Assembly: GCF_900113765.1 (NCBI RefSeq)
Contig: NZ_FOQO01000007.1
Coordinates: 248,001 to 312,000 of the forward strand
DNA: 64,000 nt
Direction of reading: 5' to 3'
Source: Parapedobacter indicus
Lineage (GTDB): Bacteria > Bacteroidota > Bacteroidia > Sphingobacteriales > Sphingobacteriaceae
Shown here in pieces: positions 32,348-40,511 of this stretch. How positions within the stretch are numbered: position 1 is the first letter of the stretch; each line of letters begins with the position of its first letter. Made by a program: the position numbers and the translations under genes. The notes beneath the pieces were generated by a model. The model was not told the DNA's origin. It worked only from the letters and a program-made list of their open reading frames with translations, and did no database searches.

Positions 32348-32562
32348 GGTAGATGGTATTCACGCTAATCAAAAAACCTGCCGAAATTATTAAAACACGA
32401 AAATGAATGTATTTACACAGTTAAAATGGAACATAGCGCCGATGAAATGGAATGTAGTTGTATGTTTTTTTTACAGGGGTGGTGAGCCAACAATTTCCAA
32501 TGGGTGAGAATGGGTAGATAGAACTGCTCACGGTTTGGTACGCGATTTGCCATTACCAGGGC

Positions 32563-33279
32563 ATGTCTTTGAAGAAAAGCAGAACGATCCTCCTCGCGTT
32601 TACCTTTTTGAATCTACTATCGGCTCATGCGCAACAAACGGCCCGTTTCATTGAAAACCCCGCATATAAGCCCGCTTTAGGAGGCCTCATCGGCACCACG
32701 GGTATCGGGTTAGCCTTCTATCACCCCCTAGGCGTCCAGTTCGGCCTGGAGGTGGGTGCTGGCCTCATGCCCTACAATATGCAGGTCGTGGGCACCTATG
32801 GCGACTACCCAACGCGGTCGGTTGCCAGGGCAAGGCTGCATAACGCACACCTCTTGTTCGGGTGGGTTCCATTCCATGGTGCTGAAAACGGCTTCCGCCA
32901 CCTGACCATCAATCTCGGCATGGGCTACCTGTTCAAAGCCAAAGGCACCATCACCACGCAATTGCGCGATCCCCAAAGCTATGGTGATATAGAATTGCAA
33001 CCAGAAGAAATCGGCACCATGTATACCACCATTAATTGGAAAGAGAGCGTGACTCCGTATGCGGGACTTGGTTTCAGCGATATGCGCATCGACGAACATT
33101 TCGGATTCAATATTGCCTTGGGGGGTTATTTTCTTTCGCAGCCGAGCGTAACCGTCAAAGGCACCGCCATGCTTGAGGACAATGAAATCAATCAGCCAAT
33201 TATCGAGCGAAACATCCAAAATTACCGGTATTTACCCAATCTGCAACTGGGTATTGCCTATAGTTTTTATGCATACTGA
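32563..33279 (+). CDS. Predicted outer-membrane beta-barrel protein
   Basis: The 238-residue protein has a signal peptide (RTILLAFTFLNLLSAHAQ) and alternating hydrophobic strands with aromatic ends, for example TTGIGLAFYHPLGVQFGLEV, HAHLLFGWVPF-like, YTTINWKESVTPYAGLGF and LPNLQLGIAYSFYAY at the C-terminus. It ends in an aromatic residue, as barrels do. It is followed 7 bases later by a lipoprotein gene, so the two are probably an operon. I do not recognise a substrate or a named family. Confidence 0.72.
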   Translation: MSLKKSRTILLAFTFLNLLSAHAQQTARFIENPAYKPALGGLIGTTGIGLAFYHPLGVQFGLEVGAGLMPYNMQVVGTYGDYPTRSVARARLHNAHLLFGWVPFHGAENGFRHLTINLGMGYLFKAKGTITTQLRDPQSYGDIELQPEEIGTMYTTINWKESVTPYAGLGFSDMRIDEHFGFNIALGGYFLSQPSVTVKGTAMLEDNEINQPIIERNIQNYRYLPNLQLGIAYSFYAY

Positions 33280-33286
33280 TATTGAC

Positions 33287-33706
33287 ATGAAGCCCCATAA
33301 ACACCTCATTATCTTACTGATCACCACTGTATTGATTATAATACAAGGCTGCGAACACCCTTTAAAAGACGTGGAAGTAGAAGTTGATCCAGATCCTTTT
33401 GCTTACGGCGTATTGCTACAGATTACTGATGAACACGATAATCCGGTGAGCGACGTTACCGTGACCATCGGTGGTCAAGATGCTGAATACATTTACAATC
33501 TAAATGGCTACAAGCAATTTGATATTGAAAAAGGCGTACTGATCTTGGGCATACATCCGCTACACAGACCGACTGAAAACAAGCCGGTCACCTTTTCCGT
33601 ACAATTAAGCGGATCGGGTTACGTCACTGAGACGACACCGTTTACCATCACCGCAGCACAGTACACCAGTGCATACTCCATACAGATTCGCCGGACGGAG
33701 ACTTAA
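33287..33706 (+). CDS. Lipoprotein with a carboxypeptidase-regulatory-like domain
   Basis: The 139-residue protein starts MKPHKHLIILL and has a lipobox (IIQGC). An acidic spacer (DVEVEVDPDPF) follows. A domain of about 110 residues with the pattern LLQITDEHDNPVSDVTVTIG then resembles Bacteroidota CarboxypepD_reg-like or Ig-like modules. It lies 7 bases after the barrel gene and is probably its partner at the outer membrane. No catalytic residues are visible. Confidence 0.7.
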   Translation: MKPHKHLIILLITTVLIIIQGCEHPLKDVEVEVDPDPFAYGVLLQITDEHDNPVSDVTVTIGGQDAEYIYNLNGYKQFDIEKGVLILGIHPLHRPTENKPVTFSVQLSGSGYVTETTPFTITAAQYTSAYSIQIRRTET

Positions 33707-33765
33707 AAAACGAGACATCAGCCCATTCGATCTATGCGAGGAGGTTCCTGGCATTTATTCACCCT

Positions 33766-36228
33766 TTAAAATTCCTTTTCTCCAAACTCACTTCCCGGTA
33801 GCTTTAGCTGGCGAGTTAACCTGTTCAAGTTGAACGACAGGTTGAGCATGATTACATCCACTTCGTAGATGTAATTGGTCGTCGTATAAAAATCAGGCGC
33901 CCACGTGGTGATACGTTGCTCATTACTCGGCAAGATACCCATTCCGATGTTCTGCCATTGCACCAATGCGGTTAGCGCACCGTCCAAAAAGGTATGCTTC
34001 AGCGAGAGATTAGGCGATAGGAATCTCGAATCTTCCCCTTGCACAGTAGGCCGGGCCGACAGGAAATTCACGTTGCCCTGCACGCTGAACCGACGGGTTA
34101 ACTGTACGTTGGCATTGCCGTTTATCGTATACACCCATGCCTGGTTTTCCCGCTCCTCGGCATAATCGAGAATCATCCCCCGTGTTGTACTCTGATATAA
34201 ATTGGCTCCCAGATAAAGCTGGGTCCACTTTACAGGATTGTAATTTGCACCGAATTCAATACCCAACCGTGTCGCCCGATCGGCGTTCGTGAAGACACGA
34301 TTTAGGATGGTGTCGGCAAATACATTATTGACACGCTGGATGGGGTTTTTAATATCTTGGAAGTAAGCTGTAGTGAAAAAAGAGCCCGTTTTGAATTCCC
34401 GTATGATCCCGAGTTCCGCTAAATAAATGAATTCAGGCAACAGATTTGCGTCCCCCTGTTCCAGCGTTTCCGAATGCTCCCGCTCGGGGATGGGATTCAA
34501 CTCGAAATTGCTGGTCCGCTGGACCCGTCGGCTCACCCCTGCCTTGGCTTTCCAATGGTCATCCATCGTATACAACACGCTTGCTGAAGGAAAAAGGTTA
34601 TGCAAGTTGAGCTGGTAATCGTCGTCGCTCAATGAACGGACTTGTAAATCCCGATTGGCGTACTCGTAACGCAACCCGCCCATATATTCCAGTTTTTTAC
34701 TTTTACCCGAATATTGGGTATAAACGGAGTGGATTTGGTTAACCGCTACGACCTCTCCGCTGAACGCAGGTATCACCGTAAAATCAGTCTCATCGGCTTC
34801 CCGAACCTCATAAACAAACCGACCGTCCTGGGCATCCCGTCGGTATTGATAACCGCTCTCCCAGAGGCCAGACCCGATCGGTACGGCAAAATCGAGCTTG
34901 CCGCGGAATCCATCCAGCGGATTCCGGTAGGTGCTCACCGTATTTTGTACGGTGTCGGACCCTTCAATATTGCGGTTCAACGTAGATCCATATAGATTTG
35001 CCCGTTCATACAGTGTGGAAAAAGTCAGTGTGGAACTATCCCGGAATGTATGGGTATAATCCAGGTTACCGAGTATAAAGCCTCCCTGCTTGCGTTGGAG
35101 ATTCGAGTTGAAATATTGGCTTCTGCCAATGACCGTTCCCGTCTTCACGTCTGTAGTTGTGTTATTGTAGTGGATATCCGCTAACCGATCCTGGAATTTA
35201 TGGCTTGCGAAGAAACCAGCAGAAAGCTGGTTGCGCGTATCCGGCGTATAACTCACGTTGAAACGGCCACCGTAATTGTATTTGTCAAAGCTACGCTCAC
35301 CCTGGGAGGGAAAAGAAGTTTTCCGGTCGCCAATGATCGTATAAACGTCTCCGTCGCGAAAGCCGGCATTGTCATTGCGCAGGTAGTTAGCACTTGCTGA
35401 TATATCCCACTTGTCTTTCCGGTAGTTAACCGTCACATCCGCCCCATAGCGTTGTTGGGATTCCAGATTACCGTAGTCTTCGATGGCAGGGAGACCACCT
35501 TGCAGGTTTGCTGTGAGTGCAAATCCATCGTCCGCCCCCTTTTTTGTGGTCACGTTGATGATACCGCCGCGACCATCTGGATCGTATTTAGCAGAAGGGG
35601 CTGTAATCAATTCAATGTTTTCAACCTGATTTGCAGGAAGCTGGCTCAATATCGTCGCAGCATCGGCTTGGATTGGTTTACCGTTGATCAATACCAGAAA
35701 TCCTTGGGCACCACGGAGGGTAATCTGCCCCTGCCCATCTACGGAGACGGCAGGCATGTTGCGGATCACATCAATGGCAGTCCCCCCTTTTGCAGCTTGG
35801 AACTGATCGGCTTTATAAATTTGTTTATCGATCCGGTTGATGCTTTGCAACTGCTGTCCGGTAACCTCCACTTCATTCAAAAATTGCGGATTCACTTCCA
35901 TTACGATCCGCCCCAGGTCGACGTGCTGGTTGCCCGTCAGATTTACCGAAGGAGATTCAACCGCATTATACCCCAGGAATTGAAGACGAATGAAGTAACT
36001 GCCCGATTTCAATCCGTTAAAACGGAATGTTCCGGTAGTGTCCGAAAGCTGGCCATCAACCAGTACGGAATCGCCGGTCTGGTGCAGTGAAACACTGACA
36101 AAGGCCAAGGGGCGCTGGGTAGTTTTGTCAAACGCAATACCGCCGATTGATCCCGTCTGCGCAAAAGCCGGCATCGTCGCTAAAAAAAACAACAAATAGG
36201 TTATTGATCGTGTTAAGCTGTTCATCAT
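33766..36228 (-). CDS. TonB-dependent outer-membrane receptor
   Basis: The 820-residue protein has a signal peptide (YLLFFLATMPAFAQ), an N-terminal CarboxypepD_reg-like domain (GSIGGIAFDKTTQRPLAFVS), a plug domain (QAAKGGTAIDVIRNMPAVSV, QGQITLRGAQGFLVLINGKP, ENIELITAPSAKYDPDGRGG) and a C-terminal OMP_b-brl_3-type barrel. Length and order match Bacteroidota receptors that are not paired with SusD. It would import a large ligand with TonB energy; the ligand is not evident. The nearby copper-type genes make a metal complex possible, but this is inference. Confidence 0.9.
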   Translation of the reverse strand: MMNSLTRSITYLLFFLATMPAFAQTGSIGGIAFDKTTQRPLAFVSVSLHQTGDSVLVDGQLSDTTGTFRFNGLKSGSYFIRLQFLGYNAVESPSVNLTGNQHVDLGRIVMEVNPQFLNEVEVTGQQLQSINRIDKQIYKADQFQAAKGGTAIDVIRNMPAVSVDGQGQITLRGAQGFLVLINGKPIQADAATILSQLPANQVENIELITAPSAKYDPDGRGGIINVTTKKGADDGFALTANLQGGLPAIEDYGNLESQQRYGADVTVNYRKDKWDISASANYLRNDNAGFRDGDVYTIIGDRKTSFPSQGERSFDKYNYGGRFNVSYTPDTRNQLSAGFFASHKFQDRLADIHYNNTTTDVKTGTVIGRSQYFNSNLQRKQGGFILGNLDYTHTFRDSSTLTFSTLYERANLYGSTLNRNIEGSDTVQNTVSTYRNPLDGFRGKLDFAVPIGSGLWESGYQYRRDAQDGRFVYEVREADETDFTVIPAFSGEVVAVNQIHSVYTQYSGKSKKLEYMGGLRYEYANRDLQVRSLSDDDYQLNLHNLFPSASVLYTMDDHWKAKAGVSRRVQRTSNFELNPIPEREHSETLEQGDANLLPEFIYLAELGIIREFKTGSFFTTAYFQDIKNPIQRVNNVFADTILNRVFTNADRATRLGIEFGANYNPVKWTQLYLGANLYQSTTRGMILDYAEERENQAWVYTINGNANVQLTRRFSVQGNVNFLSARPTVQGEDSRFLSPNLSLKHTFLDGALTALVQWQNIGMGILPSNEQRITTWAPDFYTTTNYIYEVDVIMLNLSFNLNRLTRQLKLPGSEFGEKEF

Positions 36229-36306
36229 ATACTGATTTTACGATCAAACGACCAGAGACCACCGTTATCATAATGTCCGATTCGCTGTAACCGCATTTTT
36301 TCGGCA

Positions 36307-36314
36307 CAAAAGTA
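36307..36314 (-). promoter_or_regulatory. Possible -7 element of the TonB receptor gene
   Basis: On the minus strand TACTTTTG (36314-36307) fits TAnnTTTG, 78 bases before the ATG at 36228. No -33 element was found at the usual distance. Confidence 0.4.
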
Positions 36315-36375
36315 ATGGATAATCGTACGTGGCGGCGGTCAATTTGAAAATAACGTGGTACAAACCACAATCCCT

Positions 36376-37194
36376 TCATATGCGTTGACGGAAAACATTT
36401 GGAGTGATCCCGGCATGCCGTTTGAAATATTTGATAAAATGCGAATTATCCCCAAAGTCGAGCCGACCTGCAATTTCCCCAAGACTCATATCCGTATAGC
36501 GCAACAGGCGCTTGGCCTCACCAAGTATATGCCCGGCCAATACAGCAGTGGCAGACTGACCTACTGTCCTGCGGCACACGGCATTCAAATTTTGTGGCGT
36601 TGTATTCAATTGTTCAGCATAATAAGCAACACGATTCCGCAACGTCCCGGTTTCACTGAGCAACGCCTCAAAACGTTGGAAGGTATCTGTAGATCCGATG
36701 TGCTTCGACCGTTCCGTCGGAACCTCCTGAAGGATCTTCGCCAGTAGCGTTTTCAACAGGCCTTCCATTGCCTCGCTTTGGAAAGGCCTTGCTTCTTCCT
36801 GCTTCCACTCCAACAGTAGGAGCGCAAAAATCGACGATAAGTTATGGGAAAAATGGAGCGGTATGTACGGGTGTGCATTTACACCTGAGACCAGGTATTT
36901 AAGCGCACTATCCAGACTATTGTCAATATACGGCTTTTTTATAATCAGCACATAGCCTTCGGGCTCGCCTTCCAATTCCCAGTGATGTACCTGCTCCTTC
37001 CGAACAATGAACAATACGGGAGGTACTACTTGGTAGGCAACTTCATCAATGAAATGAACACCGCCGCCCTTTGTAAGGAATATAAATTCCATATAACTAT
37101 TATGCTTGTGAGGAGCTGTGCGACGGATGTCTTTGCGGAATTCTGCAACTTTAATGTATTGATGTTTCTCAATTTTATTCTTTATCTCGAGCAT
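36376..37194 (-). CDS. AraC-family transcriptional regulator with cupin-like sensor
   Basis: From the ATG at 37194 (MLEIKNKIEKHQYIKVAEF) the protein has 272 residues. The N-terminal half is a cupin-like sensor (RRTAPHKHNSYMEFIFLTKG, IDEVAYQVVPPVLFIVRKEQ, HHWELEGEPEGYVLII). The C-terminal AraC domain shows VAYYAEQLNTTPQNLNAVCR and MSLGEIAGRLDFGDNSHFIKYF. Longer frames upstream run through a terminator and a repeat, so they were rejected. It lies 147 bases before the TonB gene in the same direction and may control it. A 10-base inverted repeat stands directly before its start. Confidence 0.85.
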   Translation of the reverse strand: MLEIKNKIEKHQYIKVAEFRKDIRRTAPHKHNSYMEFIFLTKGGGVHFIDEVAYQVVPPVLFIVRKEQVHHWELEGEPEGYVLIIKKPYIDNSLDSALKYLVSGVNAHPYIPLHFSHNLSSIFALLLLEWKQEEARPFQSEAMEGLLKTLLAKILQEVPTERSKHIGSTDTFQRFEALLSETGTLRNRVAYYAEQLNTTPQNLNAVCRRTVGQSATAVLAGHILGEAKRLLRYTDMSLGEIAGRLDFGDNSHFIKYFKRHAGITPNVFRQRI

Positions 37195-37201
37195 GGATAG
37201 A

Positions 37202-37228
37202 AAAATCTGATAACAAAGATCAGATTTT
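37202..37228. repeat. 10-base inverted repeat before the AraC gene
   Basis: AAAATCTGAT (37202-37211) and ATCAGATTTT (37219-37228) are perfect inverted copies separated by 7 bases, 8 bases upstream of the ATG. The minus strand between them contains GATCTTTG, close to a -7 element, so binding here could block the promoter. It is a candidate autoregulatory operator. Confidence 0.5.
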
Positions 37229-37237
37229 CGAGCTAAT

Positions 37238-37267
37238 AAAAAAACGTCTCCAGAATTCCGGAGACGT
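37238..37267 (-). terminator. Terminator after the small lipoprotein gene
   Basis: ACGTCTCC (37244-37251) pairs with GGAGACGT (37260-37267) around 8 bases, and the minus strand continues with a run of T (37244-37238). It lies downstream of the small gene and of the truncated DUF4382 head. Confidence 0.85.
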
Positions 37268-37271
37268 CCTA

Positions 37272-37304
37272 TCGTCAGGGCAATACAAATTGCTTCTTCA
37301 TCAT
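37272..37304 (-). pseudogene. Nine-codon head of a second DUF4382 gene
   Basis: The minus strand reads ATGATGAAGAAGCAATTTG and then GTATTGCCC before TGA, giving MMKKQFVLP. This is the same head as the intact gene that ends at 31359. The similarity stops right after GTATTGCCC, so the second copy was cut at that point. Confidence 0.65.
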
Positions 37305-37306
37305 CT

Positions 37307-37495
37307 CTAGAATTTATTAAGCAAAAGCTCTTTTTTCCGGTGACCGGGGGCATGGTCACGTGCGGATTTCTTTCCGGTAATTTTCTTGGCCTGTCCCGGA
37401 GGGACTTTACCGCTTCTTCCGGCGGTGTGCACCGCGCAGGATCCCAGCCAAAACACCGTCAGGCTGAGCATCAATATTTTCAATAATCTTTTCAT
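37307..37495 (-). CDS. Small lipoprotein of the VPPGQAKKITG type
   Basis: The 62-residue protein starts MKRLLKILMLSLTVFWLGSC with a lipobox (WLGSC), followed by a basic, Gly/Pro-rich tail: GKVPPGQAKKITGKKSARDH, then APGHRKKELL. Similar short proteins occur in Bacteroidota genomes and are sometimes labelled quinol oxidase subunit 4, but nothing here confirms such a role. It is the intact copy of the module whose other copy (32185-32347) is frameshifted. The ATG at 37495 was chosen over a frame starting at 37507. Confidence 0.7.
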   Translation of the reverse strand: MKRLLKILMLSLTVFWLGSCAVHTAGRSGKVPPGQAKKITGKKSARDHAPGHRKKELLLNKF

Positions 37496-37637
37496 TGTAA
37501 ACCTCACACACTCCGGTCAAAAAACCTGCCTAAATCTATAATATATTGAAAAACAAAAATTTATTCGAAATACAATTGAATATACTGCTGTATGTTTTTA
37601 AATACAATGTACGTTACCAACCCAACCGGCAAAGCCA

Positions 37638-37928
37638 TCAAGAAGGGCTAGCCTTAAACCTCAACCCTTCTTTGCCAAGCGCATCCTTTAGAATGGGTAT
37701 GGACGTTTTTCCCATGCCATGCAACGCCAGGATTTCCCTTTCACTGTACGCAGATAGCTGCGTTAAGTCGGTTACGCCGATGCTCATCAACGCACGTCGT
37801 GCGGGTGCACTCAATAAGGAAAGGAATCCTCCCGATGGCTTACGTTCCGCTTCGCAAGTCGGACAGGTGGGGCAGTCGCTACTTTTATAATAGGAGTGTC
37901 CATTCGGACAGACTTTCATTTTCTTCAT
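37638..37928 (-). CDS. Zinc-ribbon plus RpoA-CTD-like helix-hairpin-helix mini-protein
   Basis: The 96-residue protein has four cysteines in a ribbon pattern (CPNGHSYYKSSDCPTCPTC, residues about 7-25), likely binding zinc. A domain like the C-terminal domain of RNA polymerase alpha follows: PARRALMSIGVTDLTQLSAY then REILALHGMGKTSIPILKDA. The second part may bind DNA or RNA nonspecifically. It follows an SRPBCC-domain gene by 5 bases and is probably translated from the same transcript. Start at Met1 or Met4 is undecided. Confidence 0.75.
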   Translation of the reverse strand: MKKMKVCPNGHSYYKSSDCPTCPTCEAERKPSGGFLSLLSAPARRALMSIGVTDLTQLSAYSEREILALHGMGKTSIPILKDALGKEGLRFKASPS

Positions 37929-37933
37929 AAGGT

Positions 37934-38398
37934 TCAGCTACGCTCACAAATTTCCTTCAGTTTTTCCAATGCTTTGGGATACGTATTCCGGAAATATTCG
38001 ACCATCTGATCGTTCACATCCAGATCAACAGTCACCGTAGTTGAGCCGTTTTGCTCTTCAAACGTATAATTTTCAAATCCCTGCCAATCCTCGGCGATGG
38101 GCCCTTCGGTAATTTCATGCTCACCATCCAAAATGCCCATATATTCGATGGAAACAAATTGATTGGGAGCATTTTCCCGGATGTAACCGACCATCCCCTC
38201 CCGTTTACCCTCTTTATTGGTACCCACAAATAACACTTTTGAGCCTTTTTCCCAATTTCCTTCCATATTACCTCCTTCATAGTCCGAGCTGGGATTAAAT
38301 ACCGATGTCCACTGTTTGAATGTTTCCTTACCAATCATCTTGTCGTACACCGTAGCCACCGGAGCATCGATCGATGTAGTGAATTGCATCCGTTCCAT
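37934..38398 (-). CDS. SRPBCC/AHSA1-like protein
   Basis: The 154-residue protein has the START-like fold of the AHSA1/SRPBCC superfamily: FTTSIDAPVATVYDKMIGKE at the start, a hydrophobic ligand cavity with KQWTSVFNPSSDYEGG, the FENYTFEEQNGSTTVTVDL strand, and a long C-terminal helix (VEYFRNTYPKALEKLKEI). Such proteins bind hydrophobic ligands or aid chaperones; the ligand here is unknown. It is the first gene of a two-gene unit with the zinc-ribbon protein. Confidence 0.85.
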   Translation of the reverse strand: MERMQFTTSIDAPVATVYDKMIGKETFKQWTSVFNPSSDYEGGNMEGNWEKGSKVLFVGTNKEGKREGMVGYIRENAPNQFVSIEYMGILDGEHEITEGPIAEDWQGFENYTFEEQNGSTTVTVDLDVNDQMVEYFRNTYPKALEKLKEICERS

Positions 38399-39027
38399 GT
38401 CAATTTGCTTTTAAGATTTCCAATAAAACTAACAACACAAAGATACTACCATTCGCTAATTTATGTATTGGTACGATGCGCCAATATGAAGGGGTATTTA
38501 CGACAAAAAGAACAAATCCAAATCATCTACCAAACAACAGGGCCATCAATTCGTCTTTCCGCTCCGGCGACACTTCGATTTCCATCCCATCAGCCCTTTC
38601 CTGCGTTCCACCATTACCTTTCCGACACTGTATTAAAGGTGGTAGCCAAGTATCCATTCCGGAAAAACAGGCTATCATGGCCCCACAATGGATGCTGCAT
38701 CCATCGAGCGTCGATGCCAACACCGAAATCGCCACCGCCAAAATAATGATCGGCAAACATACCGCCTACGTATCCCATATTCGCTTGTGCCGTATCGCCA
38801 TGATAGGTCCCTAACGTAGGATTTAACCCACCAAACACACCGATTTGCCACAGTGCGCGTTCCTGACATTTTGCCGCATGATTCCACATCAACCAAACAA
38901 ACAGTATCGCTAATGAAACAATGAATCAATAATTTAATTTTGATTTAAAAGACAGTTTTTTAAATTAGCATTTCAAAGAATGTTTAATTTTCAATTCTTC
39001 TTAATCAGTAAACCAATTATCAGTATC
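38399..39027. other. Intergenic region with one decayed gene
   Basis: No intact gene is seen in this 629-base stretch. The minus strand has a signal-peptide-like and beta-barrel-like fragment, listed separately. The rest is AT-rich, and the short region before 39028 probably contains the promoter of the DUF1508 gene, though no exact consensus match was found. Confidence 0.6.
38614..38925 (-). pseudogene. Fragment of an exported beta-barrel-like protein
   Basis: The minus strand from 38925 reads FIVSLAILFVWLMWNHAAKC, a signal-peptide-like start with no usable start codon (a TGA precedes it), and then LWQIGVFGGLNPTLGTYHGD and GGDFGVGIDARWMQHPLWGH before a stop at 38614. These alternating strands resemble the first half of an OmpA- or PorT-like barrel. 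The missing start and missing second half suggest a broken gene. Confidence 0.4.
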
Positions 39028-39360
39028 ATGGGAAAATTTGTGATTTCAACGCGTAAGAATGGGGAAGTTCAATTCAACCTGAAAGCCGGCAATGGCGAGG
39101 TCATCCTGGCAAGCGAGGGATATTCTGCCAAGACATCGGCCCTCAATGGCATCGAATCGGTGCGTAAAAACGCATCTGATGACAACCGCTATGAGCGGAA
39201 GGAATCCAAAAATGGAAAGTTTATGTTTAACCTGAAGGCCAGCAACGGCCAAGTAATCGGCACCAGCGAGCTGTACGAATCGGCCTCGGGACGTGACAAG
39301 GGTATCGAGTCGGTAAAACGCAATGCGCCTGACGCTACCATTGACGACCAAACTGCATAA
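39028..39360 (+). CDS. YegP-type DUF1508 protein
   Basis: The 110-residue protein is made of two DUF1508 repeats: KFVISTRKNGEVQFNLKAGN with GEVILASEGYSAKTSALNGI, and KNGKFMFNLKASNGQVIGTS with SASGRDKGIESVKRNAPDA. This is the usual YegP arrangement of small cytoplasmic proteins of unknown role. The ATG at 39028 was chosen because the upstream extension to 38980 is an AT-rich leader. A strong terminator follows. Confidence 0.9.
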   Translation: MGKFVISTRKNGEVQFNLKAGNGEVILASEGYSAKTSALNGIESVRKNASDDNRYERKESKNGKFMFNLKASNGQVIGTSELYESASGRDKGIESVKRNAPDATIDDQTA

Positions 39361-39365
39361 TATAC

Positions 39366-39409
39366 AAGCGGATTGGTAAGGGAACCTTTCTTCCAATCCG
39401 CTTTTTTTT
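39366..39409 (+). terminator. Terminator after the DUF1508 gene
   Basis: AAGCGGATTGG (39366-39376) and CCAATCCGCTT (39393-39403) form a perfect 11-base stem with eight T residues after it (39402-39409). Confidence 0.92.
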
Positions 39410-39439
39410 GCTAACTTGCACCCGTTAGATTTTTCAGCT

Positions 39440-40510
39440 ATGAACGAGGCAGCAACAACAGCAATCCGGGTGGAGCAAACGCAGCAGTCGAGGCTCCCGC
39501 AAGTCGATTTCAACAACCTAAAGTTTGGTCAAATTTTATCCGACCACATGCTGGTGGCCGAATACGCAAACGGACACTGGGAGGATGTGAGCATCGTGCC
39601 CTACGGAAACCTGTCACTGAGCCCTGCCACGTCTGCGTTGCATTACGGACAGGCGATTTTCGAAGGGCTGAAAGCCTATAAATTTGCCGATGGCACTGTC
39701 AGCATGTTCCGACCGGATAAAAACAATGAACGGTTTAATAAATCGGCCCTTCGGCTCGAAATGCCGGAAGTACCCGAAGAAATATTTATCGGCGGACTAA
39801 AAGCTTTGATTGATCTCGATCGCGATTGGGTGCCGAGCACAACTGGTGCTTCGCTCTATATACGTCCGTTTATGTTTGGCACGGAGGCAGCATTGGGCGT
39901 ACATCCTTCCGATTCGTACAAGTTTATCATCATTACCGGTCCGGTAGGTGCTTATTACAACAAGCCGCTACGACTAAAAGTGGAAACGCACTTTACCCGT
40001 GCTGCTGAAGGAGGAGTCGGTTTCTCTAAGAATGCGGGCAACTATGCCCTCTCGCTCCATCCCACACGGCTTGCACAGGAAGAGGGATTTGACCAACTGA
40101 TGTGGACAGATGCCAAAGAACATAAGTATGTGGAAGAAGCGGGAACCGCCAACCTGGTATTCCGTGTAGGCGACACGATTATTACGCCATCAGCAGACAC
40201 CATACTTCACGGGATCACGCGCCGTACGATTGTCGAAATCGCCCGGCATTGGGGGTATCAGGTTGAAGAACGTAAAGTATCCGTCAAAGAGTTGATTGAT
40301 GGCATTGAAAACGGCAGTGTCACCGAAGCGTTCGCTGCGGGCACCGCCGCTACATTGACGCCAATTACGGAACTGGGATATGAAGGCAAACGGTACACCT
40401 TGTCAGATCCTGCCACGCGTGAGTTTTCCAATAAAGTACTTCAATACCTCAACGACCTACGTTACGGACGTATCGACGACGAGTTTGGGTGGAATTACCT
40501 AGTAGATTGA
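39440..40510 (+). CDS. ilvE: Branched-chain amino acid aminotransferase
   Basis: This PLP enzyme catalyses the last step of Leu, Ile and Val synthesis and the first step of their breakdown. The 356-residue protein is a class IV fold of the BCAT-II length: LHYGQAIFEGLKAYKFADG, the PLP-binding Lys in GVGFSKNAGNYA, YVEEAGTANLVFRV, and GITRRTIVEIA with the phosphate-binding TAATLTPI loop. The ATG at 39440 was preferred to a TTG at 39416. It converges on miaA, with one base between the stop codons. Confidence 0.95.
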   Translation: MNEAATTAIRVEQTQQSRLPQVDFNNLKFGQILSDHMLVAEYANGHWEDVSIVPYGNLSLSPATSALHYGQAIFEGLKAYKFADGTVSMFRPDKNNERFNKSALRLEMPEVPEEIFIGGLKALIDLDRDWVPSTTGASLYIRPFMFGTEAALGVHPSDSYKFIIITGPVGAYYNKPLRLKVETHFTRAAEGGVGFSKNAGNYALSLHPTRLAQEEGFDQLMWTDAKEHKYVEEAGTANLVFRVGDTIITPSADTILHGITRRTIVEIARHWGYQVEERKVSVKELIDGIENGSVTEAFAAGTAATLTPITELGYEGKRYTLSDPATREFSNKVLQYLNDLRYGRIDDEFGWNYLVD

Positions 40511-40511
40511 T

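Noticed and set aside
35452..36090. A 212-residue plus-strand frame opposite the TonB receptor gene
   Set aside because: It is antisense to the plug domain and shows no family pattern.
33766..36228. A SusC/SusD polysaccharide locus
   Set aside because: The receptor has no SusD-like partner or glycoside hydrolases nearby, and its barrel type is the non-SusC kind.
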